This document shows, piece after piece, positions 18,900 to 27,749 of a stretch of DNA of 64,000 nt. Source of the stretch: an uncultured Pseudodesulfovibrio sp. (GTDB lineage Bacteria > Desulfobacterota > Desulfovibrionia > Desulfovibrionales > Desulfovibrionaceae); contig NZ_OY760055.1 in assembly GCF_963662885.1 (NCBI RefSeq), positions 196,001 through 260,000 on the forward strand, read 5' to 3'. Below the pieces are notes generated by a model. It did not search any database and was not told where the DNA came from. It saw only the letters and a list, made by a program, of their open reading frames with translations. Made by a program: the position numbers and the translations under genes. How positions within the stretch are numbered: position 1 is the stretch's first letter; each line of letters starts with the position of its first letter.

Positions 18900-21047
18900 A
18901 TGAACAGCCAATTCTCAATCAAGCTCCTCAGGCACGGGATTGCGGCCGGGTGGTTGCCCGCCCTGACCACGGTTTTTCTCCTTCTGGTTCTGTCGACCAC
19001 AGCCTTCGGGGCGCAGAAGCGCGCTCTGCTCATCGGCATCAACGACTACTCCAAGACCGGATTCCAGTCTCTGGGCGGGGCCATGAACGACATCGGCCTC
19101 ATTCGCAAGGTGCTTGTCTCCCGGTTCGGTTTCGCGCCCGGCGACATCGAGGAGTTGGTAAATGGCCAGGCCACGCATTCGGCCATCCGCGATGCCTTCC
19201 ACCGGCTTAGGGACACAGTCAGCCCCGGTGATTTCGTCTACATCCACTATTCCGGCCACGGTTCATCGGTCTGCGACATCAGCGGTGACGAGGGGCCCGG
19301 CGGGATGGACTCCACCTGGGTGGCCTCCGGAGCCAGAGCGCAGGCAAAGGCCAAGGCCGGTCCCGTGGACTGCGGCCGGTCGCGGGGGCAGTCCACAGCG
19401 TCCGCACCCTGGCCTGACGGAATCGATTCCTACGATATTCTGGATGATGAGCTGAACGGCTGGCTGGTGGAACTTGGACGCGTCACCGACAACATCGTGT
19501 TCGTGTCCGACTCCTGCCATTCCGGCACGGTGTCCCGCAGCTTCGTGACCAGGGCCACCCGTGGTCTGCCACGAGATACCCGGCCCTATGTCCCCGGCAA
19601 AATCGAGACCGGGCCGCTCAAGGGCGTGCGCGTCGGCGCCTGCCGGGATGACGAGAAGGCCGGTGAATACAAGGCCGGAGACAAGGTCTACGGCATGTTC
19701 ACCTGGTTCTGGGCCAACGCCCTGATGGAGGTCGGCCCGGACGCAACCTGGCAGGATCTGGTCAAGAAGGCCTCCGCGCTCATCGGCTACGAATACGCCG
19801 GATATTCCAATCAGCACCCGCAGATCGAGGGCGGCATGGACCAGCTGGTCTTCGGCGGCAGCGGCCGTGCGGCGGACGACAAGATTTCCGTGGCGAGCGT
19901 GGACGACGGGATGGTGGCCATCAACGCGGGCAGCCTGTCCGGTGTGACCGTCAACTCGCTGTATGTGGACACGTCCCTGCCCGGCGACGGCGACGATCGG
20001 TACGTGCGCATCGTCTCGGTGGAGCCGACCATGAGCATCGGCGAGACCACGGGGAATCCCAAACCCGGCGATCTGCTGTCCCTGGAGCGGTACTGGCCCG
20101 AAGGCTCGGAGAAATCGATCTTCGTCCGCGCCGATCTGCCGGGGGACGCCATCTACGCGGCCATGGCCCGACAGGCCGTGGAAGACATGCCCCAGTTCGA
20201 GGTCGCCCCTGACGCGGCCTCGGCGGATTTGGTCCTGGATATTATTCGTCCGGGCAGGTCTTCGGGCAAGGACATGGCCGCCGCACTGCAGAACGGACCG
20301 CCCGCTTCGGATGGCGACGCCCCGGTTCAGTGCTGGATCCTTTCCCCGGACGGGCGTCCCCTGGCCGGGGGAGGGCGCAGGCTGTCGCTGGCCGTGACCG
20401 CCGGTTGGGAGAGGAAGCTCGAGGACGCTCTGGAGCGGGTGTCCCGTGTGCGCCATCTCCTGACCCTCAAGTCGCCTCCGGGTACGGCCCAGCCCGTGAT
20501 CATGGAAATGACCATATGGAAGCCTGCCAAGCCTGGCGAAACGGGCGAAGTGCGGGAGATCGGCGGCAGGCGATACGCGCGTTGGGGCAGTTTTGATACG
20601 GATGTATCCGACACGGCCGTCCTTTCCGTGGGGGATGTGCTGACGTTTAGCATGTACAACCGAAGTGATACGCCGTATTACTGCTATCTTGTGGATATTA
20701 CGGACGACGGGAGGATACTCCCTTTTTATCCCACTCAGGAGCGAGGCATGGAATCGGGCCGTGTGCCGCCGGGGCAGACCCTGGACACGGTCGGGGAGAT
20801 GTCTCTGGAAATGGACCGGACCGGGCGTGAATATATTCAGATGATCGTCAGTCTGGACCCCGTGGACATCGGCCTGCTCAACCAGCGGCGCGCAAAGGGC
20901 GCGGACAAGGGCTTGAACGCGGGCGCGGGGTTTCTGTTGCCCGGTTCCGGCGGTAGCAAGGGGTTTGGAAAGGGCGTGGCCCCGGCCCAGTGGGCAACGG
21001 TGAAATTGGCCCTGGATATCGACGTTCGAAGCGAGGACAAGTCATGA
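18900..21047 (+). CDS. Large exported caspase-like protease with DUF4384-type region (caspase 2)
   Basis: A 715-residue protein with a long signal sequence (hydrophobic ~19-37, LVLSTTAFGA). Catalytic residues are His120 (YIHYSGHGSS) and Cys206 (FVSDSCHSGTVS). A ~55-residue polar insertion between them (~135-175, Ala/Lys/Gly/Ser-rich) distinguishes it from caspase 1. The C-terminal half includes a DUF4384-like part (LTFSMYNRSDTPYYCYLVDI, ILPFYPTQERG). No clear ribosome binding site precedes 18900, so translation may depend on the upstream anti-sigma gene. Its stop overlaps the next start as ATGA. Confidence 0.87.
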   Translation: MNSQFSIKLLRHGIAAGWLPALTTVFLLLVLSTTAFGAQKRALLIGINDYSKTGFQSLGGAMNDIGLIRKVLVSRFGFAPGDIEELVNGQATHSAIRDAFHRLRDTVSPGDFVYIHYSGHGSSVCDISGDEGPGGMDSTWVASGARAQAKAKAGPVDCGRSRGQSTASAPWPDGIDSYDILDDELNGWLVELGRVTDNIVFVSDSCHSGTVSRSFVTRATRGLPRDTRPYVPGKIETGPLKGVRVGACRDDEKAGEYKAGDKVYGMFTWFWANALMEVGPDATWQDLVKKASALIGYEYAGYSNQHPQIEGGMDQLVFGGSGRAADDKISVASVDDGMVAINAGSLSGVTVNSLYVDTSLPGDGDDRYVRIVSVEPTMSIGETTGNPKPGDLLSLERYWPEGSEKSIFVRADLPGDAIYAAMARQAVEDMPQFEVAPDAASADLVLDIIRPGRSSGKDMAAALQNGPPASDGDAPVQCWILSPDGRPLAGGGRRLSLAVTAGWERKLEDALERVSRVRHLLTLKSPPGTAQPVIMEMTIWKPAKPGETGEVREIGGRRYARWGSFDTDVSDTAVLSVGDVLTFSMYNRSDTPYYCYLVDITDDGRILPFYPTQERGMESGRVPPGQTLDTVGEMSLEMDRTGREYIQMIVSLDPVDIGLLNQRRAKGADKGLNAGAGFLLPGSGGSKGFGKGVAPAQWATVKLALDIDVRSEDKS

Positions 21048-21682
21048 ACAGCCTGAAACGGTTCCTCTTGATCGGCCTGGCCCTGTGTCTGGCTTCACCC
21101 GTTTTTGCGGGCAAACCCACGAACCGCAGCACAGAGCCCGGAGCCAAGTCGGCCCAGGTGGAGATGATCGAACGGTACGCCCTTGCCGCATCCATGGCCG
21201 ATTACGGCGAGAGCACAAAAAATCCCGTGGTCTTGTTGGCCGCGGCCCAGGTCATGAAGGACGCGGGACTCGGGCCCGAGGCGGACGAGGACTCGGCACG
21301 CATCCTGGAGTCGGCCATGCGCAGCGCGGGCACGAACCTCAAACTGCGTTCGCTCATCACTGCCGAGATGCGCAGACAGGGCGTGCGCGGCAATGTTCGC
21401 GGTCCGGCCAAGCGGGTCAACCGGCTGGAGCCGAGCGGCATGGCCGAGCACGACGTCCGGTTTCTGGCCGGAGAACGGGCGGCGGTGTATGTCAAAAGCC
21501 GTGAATCGAGCCGGTTCAAGGTCTCGGTGTATGACGAGAACGGCAATCTGGTGACCGCCCGGGACGGAATGGACCGGGAGTGCATGGTCCAGTGGACGCC
21601 GGACTGGGACGGCCTGTTCACCATCGAGGTGGACAACAAGGAACAGGGGGCCGAGCTGGCCTACCTGATGCTGACCAATTAG
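21044..21682 (+). CDS. Exported protein of unknown function
   Basis: A 212-residue protein with a clear signal peptide (MNSLKRFLLIGLALCLASPV, cleavage FA-GK). The first half of the mature region is helical and basic, the second half looks like a beta-sandwich (AAVYVKSRESSRFKVSVYDENG, then MVQWTPDWDGLFTIEVDNKE), reminiscent of pre-peptidase C-terminal or jelly-roll domains. I do not recognise a named family. It is coupled to caspase 2 by an ATGA overlap and may be its binding partner or chaperone in the periplasm. Confidence 0.75.
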   Translation: MNSLKRFLLIGLALCLASPVFAGKPTNRSTEPGAKSAQVEMIERYALAASMADYGESTKNPVVLLAAAQVMKDAGLGPEADEDSARILESAMRSAGTNLKLRSLITAEMRRQGVRGNVRGPAKRVNRLEPSGMAEHDVRFLAGERAAVYVKSRESSRFKVSVYDENGNLVTARDGMDRECMVQWTPDWDGLFTIEVDNKEQGAELAYLMLTN

Positions 21683-21701
21683 TTTCCGAGGGAGAGTGAG
21701 G

Positions 21702-22226
21702 ATGCGTCGGATATTTTGCGTGGCGGCCTGCCTGATGCTCGTGGGAACGATGCTGGCCGGAGTCGCCCTGGCCGGGGATGTGGTCGACAGCGGGACCCTG
21801 GTCGAGCAACTCAGCAAGACCGACGGGGGCGTGATGCGCACTCGTGGTTTTGTCGTGACCAAGGAGGCCGCAGCGCCGGTCAGGCCCTCAGCGACCATCT
21901 ACATCTATTTTGCCACGGACAGCGCCGTGATAACCGGTGAGCGCTCCTTCATGCAGCTCGACGAACTGGGCCGCGCCCTGACCTCCAAGGCTTTGCAAAC
22001 GGCGCGCATGGAGATCGGCGGCCATACGGACAGCGTGGGCAGCGAGGCCTATAATCGGCAACTTTCCGAAAAGCGGGCCAACGCGGTGAACGAATATCTC
22101 AAGGATAAGTTCGGAATCGAGGCGGCTGTGGTCAAAGGCTACGGCGAGTCCGCCCCGGTGGCCTCCAACGAGACAGCCCAGGGCCGGGCCAAGAACCGCA
22201 GGGTGGTCGTCACCCGGCTCGACTGA
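21702..22226 (+). CDS. OmpA-domain peptidoglycan-binding protein
   Basis: A 174-residue exported protein (signal MRRIFCVAACLMLVGTMLAG, cleavage near ALA-GD). After a ~35-residue spacer comes a complete OmpA C-terminal domain: IYIYFATDSAVI, then the diaminopimelate-binding residues in GGHTDSVGSEAYNRQLSEKR, and GYGESAPVASNETAQGRAKN. It has no beta-barrel, so it would be a periplasmic wall-anchored protein. The start at 21702 follows GGAGAGTGAGG. It sits between caspase 2's partner and the PP2C phosphatase, suggesting a cell-wall linked sensing or anchoring role. Confidence 0.9.
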   Translation: MRRIFCVAACLMLVGTMLAGVALAGDVVDSGTLVEQLSKTDGGVMRTRGFVVTKEAAAPVRPSATIYIYFATDSAVITGERSFMQLDELGRALTSKALQTARMEIGGHTDSVGSEAYNRQLSEKRANAVNEYLKDKFGIEAAVVKGYGESAPVASNETAQGRAKNRRVVVTRLD

Positions 22227-22246
22227 GGTCGCGGGGAGTCCTGGCG

Positions 22247-24322
22247 TTGAAATTCAAGTGGAAGCTCCTGCTGGTCCTGCTCGTGGTGGCCCTGTTGCCG
22301 CTGATGGCCATGCGGCTGGTCATCGAGGACGCCGACGAGGAATCCGCCAGGATTCTGGCCGAGCGGTTCGGCCTGGGTGTTTCCATGGGCAAGGAGATGG
22401 ATGGCGAGGACCTTACCCTGGCCCTTGAAGACATTCTCATTGCCCGTAACGAGTCCGAGATGCTTTCCACTGCCCGCCGGTCGGCACGCACCGCCGGAGA
22501 CCGGTTTCGGCTCATTTCCCAGATGCAGCGGGAACAGCTGCGGATTCTGCAAGGCGAGACGCCCCTCGGCTCGGATTCGGCGGACGGAAAGGCGCATGGC
22601 GGTTACTGGGCCTGGTCCGAAGAGGGCAAACGTCTCAGGCTGAAGGTCGATTTCGCCTCGGCCGATCAGGTTGCCGAAGGACAGGACGATCCGGCGGAGG
22701 GAAATCACTTTTCCCGGAACGCCCTGGCTGCCTTCAGATACGGGAAACAATCGTTGCCCCGGCTGGCCCTGTGGCAATGGGCCGAATCTCCCGGAGGGGC
22801 TGTTTGTCTCTACCCCGGCCTGACCGAGGATATGGCCGATGTCCGGCAGGCGTTGGCTTCGCTGGCGCGTCAGGCGGGCGGTGCAAACCTCTCGGTACGG
22901 CCCAGCCCGGCCACGCGGGAGTTGTTGTTGCTGTCATCCCTGCGCAGCGACGGCCGGGACGCCTCTTCGGTCACGACCGCGGCGGCAATGAGTGATCTTT
23001 TCGACCGCAGGGACGCCGTGGACCTGCCCGACCGGGTACAGTGGTTCTTTGTTCAGGAGGACGGCGCCCAGTTGCGGGTTCTCGCCTCCAGGGTGCCAGA
23101 TGACGACCCTCAATCCCTGTTCTGGGGCCAGGGCGGTTCCCTGCCCGACCTTCCGGCAGAGCAGGGGAGCACCCTGCTGACCGGTTTCGAGGACGGCGGG
23201 TACGGATCGTTCCGCACCGGCGCGGGCGACGCGGACCACCTGTGGGTCTATTCAGGGCTTGGTGTGCGCGGCCTGGGCGTGATCCTGGGTCTGTCGGTCT
23301 CCTCCATGCTCAGCGAATCGCTTCAGGCCGAGCGCTTCGTCAACCAGACCATATGGGTCAGGCACCGGACCATGATGCTGGTCATCTTGGCTCTGGGATT
23401 GCTGACCCTGGCCACGGCCTTGACCCTCTCGAACACCATGACCCGGCGGATGGAACGGTTGGCCGAGGCGTTCAGGAAGGTGGCGGCGGGCGACTTTTCG
23501 GTGCGGGCGCGTGTTGGCGGCAAGGACGAACTGGCCCAGCTGGGGGCGACCTTCGACGAGATGGTTCCGGCTTTGGACGAACAGGTCCGCATGAAACAGG
23601 ACATGGCCGTGGCTCGGGGCATCCAGCAATGCCTCATGCCCGAGGATGTCCCGTCCGTACCCGGCCTGGATGTGGCCGGGATCTCCATTCCGCACGATGA
23701 GACCGGCGGGGACTATTATGACTTCTTCACCTTTGACAACGGCGAGGTCGGGGCGATCGTCGGCGACGTGACCGGCCACGGTATCCCGGCGGCCTTGCTC
23801 ATGGCCAGCTCGCGGGCGTTCATCCGCGCCAACCTGGACGGCGAAGTGGACTCGGGGCGGGTTCTGACCCGCGCCAACGACCTGCTCTCTCAGGATATCC
23901 AGATGACGGGCCGATCCATGACTTCGTTCTTCTGCCTTGTCGATCCGCAGCAACGGGCCGTGCGCTGGTCCCGCGCCGGGCACGACCCGGCCATCGTCTA
24001 TCTGCCCGGGACCGGAGCGTTTGAGGAACTGGCCGGAGACAGCGGGCTGCCGCTGGGCGTCATGGACGGGATGGAGTATGTGGAAGATCGGCGCATACTG
24101 CCCGAGGGGGCCGTGGTCTTTTTCGGTACGGACGGGGTATGGGAGACGCACGGTCAGGACGGGGAGTTGTTTGGCAAGGACCGGATACGGGACCTTCTGA
24201 AATCAAACGCGACCCTTTCCGCATCGGATATCGCCAAAACCGTGGTGTCCTCGGTCCGGGACTTCGCGGGCGAGGACGGCGTTGAGGACGACCTCACCCT
24301 GATCGTGCTCAAGCTGAGCTGA
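22247..24322 (+). CDS. HAMP-domain PP2C-type (SpoIIE/RsbU) serine phosphatase
   Basis: A 691-residue membrane phosphatase. A TTG start at 22247 (MKFKWKLLLVLL), preceded by GGGGAG, is needed to include the first membrane helix (~6-22). A ~350-residue periplasmic sensor region and a second helix (~377-395, MMLVILALGLLTLATALT) follow. HAMP is at ~397-450 and the SpoIIE/PP2C domain occupies the C-terminal third, with GGDYYDFF, VGDVTGHGIPA and FGTDGVWE carrying the metal-binding aspartates. Such proteins dephosphorylate STAS anti-sigma antagonists; no STAS or RsbW-like gene is visible here, so its substrate is unclear. Confidence 0.9.
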   Translation: MKFKWKLLLVLLVVALLPLMAMRLVIEDADEESARILAERFGLGVSMGKEMDGEDLTLALEDILIARNESEMLSTARRSARTAGDRFRLISQMQREQLRILQGETPLGSDSADGKAHGGYWAWSEEGKRLRLKVDFASADQVAEGQDDPAEGNHFSRNALAAFRYGKQSLPRLALWQWAESPGGAVCLYPGLTEDMADVRQALASLARQAGGANLSVRPSPATRELLLLSSLRSDGRDASSVTTAAAMSDLFDRRDAVDLPDRVQWFFVQEDGAQLRVLASRVPDDDPQSLFWGQGGSLPDLPAEQGSTLLTGFEDGGYGSFRTGAGDADHLWVYSGLGVRGLGVILGLSVSSMLSESLQAERFVNQTIWVRHRTMMLVILALGLLTLATALTLSNTMTRRMERLAEAFRKVAAGDFSVRARVGGKDELAQLGATFDEMVPALDEQVRMKQDMAVARGIQQCLMPEDVPSVPGLDVAGISIPHDETGGDYYDFFTFDNGEVGAIVGDVTGHGIPAALLMASSRAFIRANLDGEVDSGRVLTRANDLLSQDIQMTGRSMTSFFCLVDPQQRAVRWSRAGHDPAIVYLPGTGAFEELAGDSGLPLGVMDGMEYVEDRRILPEGAVVFFGTDGVWETHGQDGELFGKDRIRDLLKSNATLSASDIAKTVVSSVRDFAGEDGVEDDLTLIVLKLS

Positions 24323-24352
24323 CGATCCTTCCTTTTTCAGGCTCGATAAGGC

Positions 24353-26029
24353 CTACCACCACCCGCGCTTTTCCTTGCCGATAAACTGGTCCAGACCATC
24401 GTCCACGGTTTTCTGGACGAACGCCAGATAGTCGTTCAGCGGAAAGAAGGCATCGGGTTGGGCCATGAAGTTCGTGTAGGTCTTGAGTTCGCCTTTACGG
24501 GCATCGTAAAGATAGCAGAGAACGACGATTCTCCCCCGTATCCTGTTGGCGCGCTGGTCCATGGCCACGGCCACCAGAGTGTCCGCGTGCAGTTCCTTGG
24601 CAATCAGTTTAAGGGTCAGGGTATCCGGCGGGCCAGCGGCGCCTTCCGGCCAGAGAGCCGTTTCCCTGTCTTGTCTGAGCGTGTAGGGGTGTACCTTCTT
24701 CAACTCGCCTGCAGCGGAAAACACGGGGAGGAGGTCGTCTCTTTCGGCCAGTGACTCCAGCACTCTCTGTTCGGTCTTCGGGTACCATTCGGTTTTCGGA
24801 TGATTCCCCTGCCAGCCGAACGCCATGGGGACCACCGAGAGCACCAGTCGGCCTTTGGCCTGGCTTTTGGCCTTTTTCTGGACTGTCAGGGAATCGACGT
24901 CGGTCAGGAGGATGCGCCTGTCCGTGGGGCTGCTCATTTGCAGCGAGGCCACTTCCTGGCGTACGGCGGCCAACTGGGCCTTGAGTTCCTCTTCGGTCTG
25001 GCCGGAACTCGGCGCGGGAGCGGGTTGCTGGGGCTTGTGGGCTTCCTGACGCAGGTCGGCCACCTGTTGCTGCATGGCCGCCAGTTGCGCCCTGAGTTCT
25101 TCGTTCGATTCGTCGGGCTCCCGTTTTTGGGCCAGCTCGGCGTTCTTTCTGGCCTGCTCCTGGAGAGCCGTCATCTGCTGTTGCATGGCCAGAAGCTGTG
25201 CCTTGAGGGCTTCGGTCTGCGGGTCGGGGACCGGCGCGGGCGGGGGAGTGGGCGCGGCTACCGGTTCGGGCTGTTTCTCGCGGAAGTAGAATTTGCCGAT
25301 CAGGGACGAGGATTCCCACGGGGTCTGCTTTCCCTGGGTATCCTTGATCACGCCGCGCCGGACTTGCATGAAGGTGTCGTAAATGTCCAGGCCCGGTTCG
25401 CGCATGGCCTTGAGCAGGTTCTCGGTGTAGACGCCGTTGCGCCCTTCGCCGTCTGCGGCCACCGAGCCCGGCGCCGTGGCATAGGCCATGATGGAGCCGG
25501 TGGGTGCGTCCATGCGTGCCAGACCGGTGGTCTCGGAGCGCATGCTGCGGGCGAAGGGGTTGTTGCGGCAGGCGTCCAGGATGATGATGTTCATCTGGTT
25601 GCCCGCCAGTTTCAGGTGGTCGAGGATGCGGCCTGCCGAGACCGCTTCATAGGGTACGTCCGCCTCGCTCTCGATGTTGGCGTCCACCGGGATGAGGAAG
25701 TTCTCGCCGCCCACCTGGATGCCGTGGCCCGCGAAATAGAACAGGCCCACGCCGCCATCCGCCAGCCGTTTGGAAAGGCCGCGCACGGCGTTTTCCATCT
25801 GCCGCCGGGTGCCGTTGGTCAAGAGAGTGACCTGAAAACCGAGTTCCTTGAGTTCGTTGCTTATGTCCGTGGCGTCGTGGACCGGGTTGGCCAGCGGCAT
25901 GCCCGGATAATCGGAGTTGCCGATAACCAGGGCGGTTTTTGGGGACGTCGCGGCCCTGGCGGGGGAGGGCAGGAAGAGGTTGATCGCCAACAATGCGACG
26001 ATGAGGGCGAGGAACTTGCTGGTGCGCAC
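24353..26029 (-). CDS. Exported caspase-like protein with coiled coil and unknown C-terminal domain (caspase 3)
   Basis: A 558-residue protein. GTG at 26029, preceded by GGAG, gives a signal sequence (VRTSKFLALIVALLAINLFL, cleavage near ARA-AT). The caspase domain has His102 (FYFAGHGIQV) and Cys154 (IIILDACRNNPF), the DACRNNP form seen in many bacterial caspase-like proteins. A proline-rich linker (~278-295) leads to heptad-rich Gln/Leu repeats (~300-400, LLAMQQQMTALQEQ, LAAMQQQVADLRQ). A ~150-residue C-terminal domain (RLVLSVVPMAFGWQ, VAMDQRANRIRGRIVVLC) is one I cannot assign. It converges on the phosphatase gene. Confidence 0.86.
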   Translation of the reverse strand: MRTSKFLALIVALLAINLFLPSPARAATSPKTALVIGNSDYPGMPLANPVHDATDISNELKELGFQVTLLTNGTRRQMENAVRGLSKRLADGGVGLFYFAGHGIQVGGENFLIPVDANIESEADVPYEAVSAGRILDHLKLAGNQMNIIILDACRNNPFARSMRSETTGLARMDAPTGSIMAYATAPGSVAADGEGRNGVYTENLLKAMREPGLDIYDTFMQVRRGVIKDTQGKQTPWESSSLIGKFYFREKQPEPVAAPTPPPAPVPDPQTEALKAQLLAMQQQMTALQEQARKNAELAQKREPDESNEELRAQLAAMQQQVADLRQEAHKPQQPAPAPSSGQTEEELKAQLAAVRQEVASLQMSSPTDRRILLTDVDSLTVQKKAKSQAKGRLVLSVVPMAFGWQGNHPKTEWYPKTEQRVLESLAERDDLLPVFSAAGELKKVHPYTLRQDRETALWPEGAAGPPDTLTLKLIAKELHADTLVAVAMDQRANRIRGRIVVLCYLYDARKGELKTYTNFMAQPDAFFPLNDYLAFVQKTVDDGLDQFIGKEKRGWW

Positions 26030-26248
26030 GGCAGACTCCGAAAACAGGGTGAGGCTTAACTTTTGATTCGTACAACGGATACGTACCAATAACTGCCCGG
26101 TTGTTCAATCCGAACATGGGACGTTACGCCGCGTCCCGCTATGGAGTATGACGGACACGCAGGCCGATTTCGTCTGAACGGTCCGTAAAAATGGTCCGGT
26201 CGGCCCGCTCGTGAAGCTCCAGGGATGCTTTGCAAGGAAGCTGAAACG

Positions 26249-26277
26249 AAAAAAGGGCCCACACGCAGTGCAAGCCC
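26249..26277 (-). terminator. Terminator at the end of the GAK operon
   Basis: On the minus strand GGGCTTGCAC (from 26277) pairs with GTGTGGGCCC (to 26255) across a 3-nt loop, using three G-U wobbles, and is followed by six T residues (26254-26249). It lies 23 nt after the last GAK-operon stop. Confidence 0.75.
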
Positions 26278-26299
26278 CGTTTGTCGTATCGGCTGGCGG

Positions 26300-26764
26300 T
26301 TACTCTCCGGAGATTTTGAGGGCGTCGGCCCTGGAGCCGTCGTCGTACCATTGCAGTTCGATCTCGCACTTGGCCTTGTCCTTTTTGCGGGCGAGCTTGA
26401 GTTCCACCTGCATGGAGTCGGGCACGCCGAGGACCAGGGTCTCGTTCTCGTTCTCGGCGCGGATGACGCCGGATTCCAGCGAATCGGCCAGGTCCTTGAG
26501 ATAGGCGACGACATGGGACGTATCCATGGTCTGTTCGATCTTGATCTTGCCTTTGCCCATAGTCATCTCCTCGTTGCTCCCGGCGGGTTGGAACAGAGCG
26601 GTCCTCGGGGCGGCCGGTTCGGCATCCTTTGTGGCGCAGGCCGGGGGAGCGGGTTGCGTGGTTTGGTCAACGGGGCGGTTTTCCGTCATCGGGGGGACCG
26701 CAGCCGGAGCCGCGTCCGGAATGACCCAGTCCAGTGGGTTTGTCCCGAGTCTTTCGTCGCTCAT
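26300..26764 (-). CDS. Amphi-Trp domain protein with N-terminal extension (GAK operon)
   Basis: The C-terminal ~86 residues form an amphi-Trp domain: a helix (VVAYLKDLADSLESGV), strands with alternating charge and the closing ELQW tryptophan. The N-terminal ~67 residues are Pro/Ala-rich and probably disordered (MSDERLGTNPLDWVI at the start). The ATG at 26764 overlaps the ParA stop as ATGA. A second ATG at 26560 has a strong GAGGAG site, so a short 86-residue form may be made instead of or as well as the long one. The function is unknown; the domain name comes from the amphipathic pattern ending in Trp. Confidence 0.8.
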   Translation of the reverse strand: MSDERLGTNPLDWVIPDAAPAAVPPMTENRPVDQTTQPAPPACATKDAEPAAPRTALFQPAGSNEEMTMGKGKIKIEQTMDTSHVVAYLKDLADSLESGVIRAENENETLVLGVPDSMQVELKLARKKDKAKCEIELQWYDDGSRADALKISGE

Positions 26765-27516
26765 GGAGCACCTCTGCGAAGCAGTTCCAGGGCCAGGTTC
26801 CGGTAGTCGGCGGCCCCGTGGCTGCGGGGTTTGTAGGTGAAGATGTCCTTGCCGAAGCTGGGGGCCTCGGCCAGGGAAATGTTGTCGCGGATGGTCGTTT
26901 CCAGCAGGGCCTCGCCGAAGTAGTCCCGGATCTTGCGCCGGATTTCCCGGTTGAGTTTGCGGGTCCGCTGGTAGCGGGTCATGAGAATGCCGGACAGGGC
27001 CAGGCCCGGGTTCCAGCCTTCGCGGATGGCCTTGACCGTCTCCATGAGTTTGCCCAGCGATTGCAGGGCCAGGAACTCCGGCTGCACCGGGACGAGCAGT
27101 TCGCCGGCGGCGACCATGGCGTTCAGGGTCAGCATGCCGAGGTTGGGCGGGCAGTCGATGATGGCGAAGTCGTAGCCCTCGGCTTGTGAGAGCGCGTCGC
27201 GCAGCCGTGTCTCGCGGCTTTGCGCCGAAGCCAGGTCCACCTCGGTACCGGCCAGGGCCACGGAGGCGGGGACCACCTTGAGCGGTCCGACCTCCATGGT
27301 CACGGCGTTCAGTGGGCATTCGCGCATCAGGGCCGCGCCCATGGTCCGGGGCAGCTCGTGGGCCATGATGCCCAGGGAATAGGTCAGGTGCGCCTGGGGA
27401 TCGAGGTCCAGCAGCAATACGCGCTTGTCCTGCCGGGCCAGGGCGGCCCCGAGGTTCACGGCAGTGGACGTCTTGCCCACACCCCCCTTCTGGTTCAGTA
27501 CGGCAATGGTGCGCAT
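26761..27516 (-). CDS. ParA/MinD-type ATPase in GAK operon
   Basis: A 251-residue ParA-family P-loop ATPase with the full deviant Walker A (NQKGGVGKTSTAVN), switch I (DLDPQAHLT) and Walker B (AIIDCPPNLGML). No DNA-binding N-terminal domain and no ParB-like gene are present, so chromosome partitioning is unlikely. ParA-like proteins without ParB position protein assemblies, which fits a role in placing a GAK complex in the cell; this is inference. It is coupled to the following amphi-Trp gene by an ATGA overlap. Confidence 0.88.
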   Translation of the reverse strand: MRTIAVLNQKGGVGKTSTAVNLGAALARQDKRVLLLDLDPQAHLTYSLGIMAHELPRTMGAALMRECPLNAVTMEVGPLKVVPASVALAGTEVDLASAQSRETRLRDALSQAEGYDFAIIDCPPNLGMLTLNAMVAAGELLVPVQPEFLALQSLGKLMETVKAIREGWNPGLALSGILMTRYQRTRKLNREIRRKIRDYFGEALLETTIRDNISLAEAPSFGKDIFTYKPRSHGAADYRNLALELLRRGAP

Positions 27517-27531
27517 GGGGCTCCGTTCGGT

Positions 27532-27714
27532 CTAGTGCGTGGTGTGCAGGGTGATCTTCTTGATGACGTACTCCCGGCCGTATCGGCAGGTCAGGGAGTT
27601 GATCCGCTCGAGTATCCTGTCGCGTTCGTCTTCGAGCATGTCGGGATTCTCTTTTTCGATGCCGAACAGGTCGGCGACCTCGTTCCATTCGAAGCTCTCG
27701 TGCATTTCAGTCAT
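27532..27714 (-). CDS. Small hypothetical protein (60 aa)
   Basis: A short acidic-then-basic protein beginning MTEMHESFEWNEVADLFGIE and ending YVIKKITLHTTH. GGAGAA sits 6 nt before the ATG. It lies 15 nt before parA and 35 nt after the amphi-Trp gene in the same direction, so it is likely a real operon member. No family recognised; the first half is predicted to be helical. Confidence 0.6.
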   Translation of the reverse strand: MTEMHESFEWNEVADLFGIEKENPDMLEDERDRILERINSLTCRYGREYVIKKITLHTTH

Positions 27715-27749
27715 GGTCAGTTCTCCGCTATGCGCCTGGGCGCAGGGTT

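Noticed and set aside
22247..24322. A classical RsbU-type partner-switching module.
   Set aside because: No STAS-domain or RsbW-type kinase gene is present in the window; only the phosphatase itself is supported.
26761..27516. A plasmid or chromosome partition locus based on the ParA gene.
   Set aside because: No ParB-like gene or parS-like repeats, and the gene is embedded in and coupled to the GAK operon.
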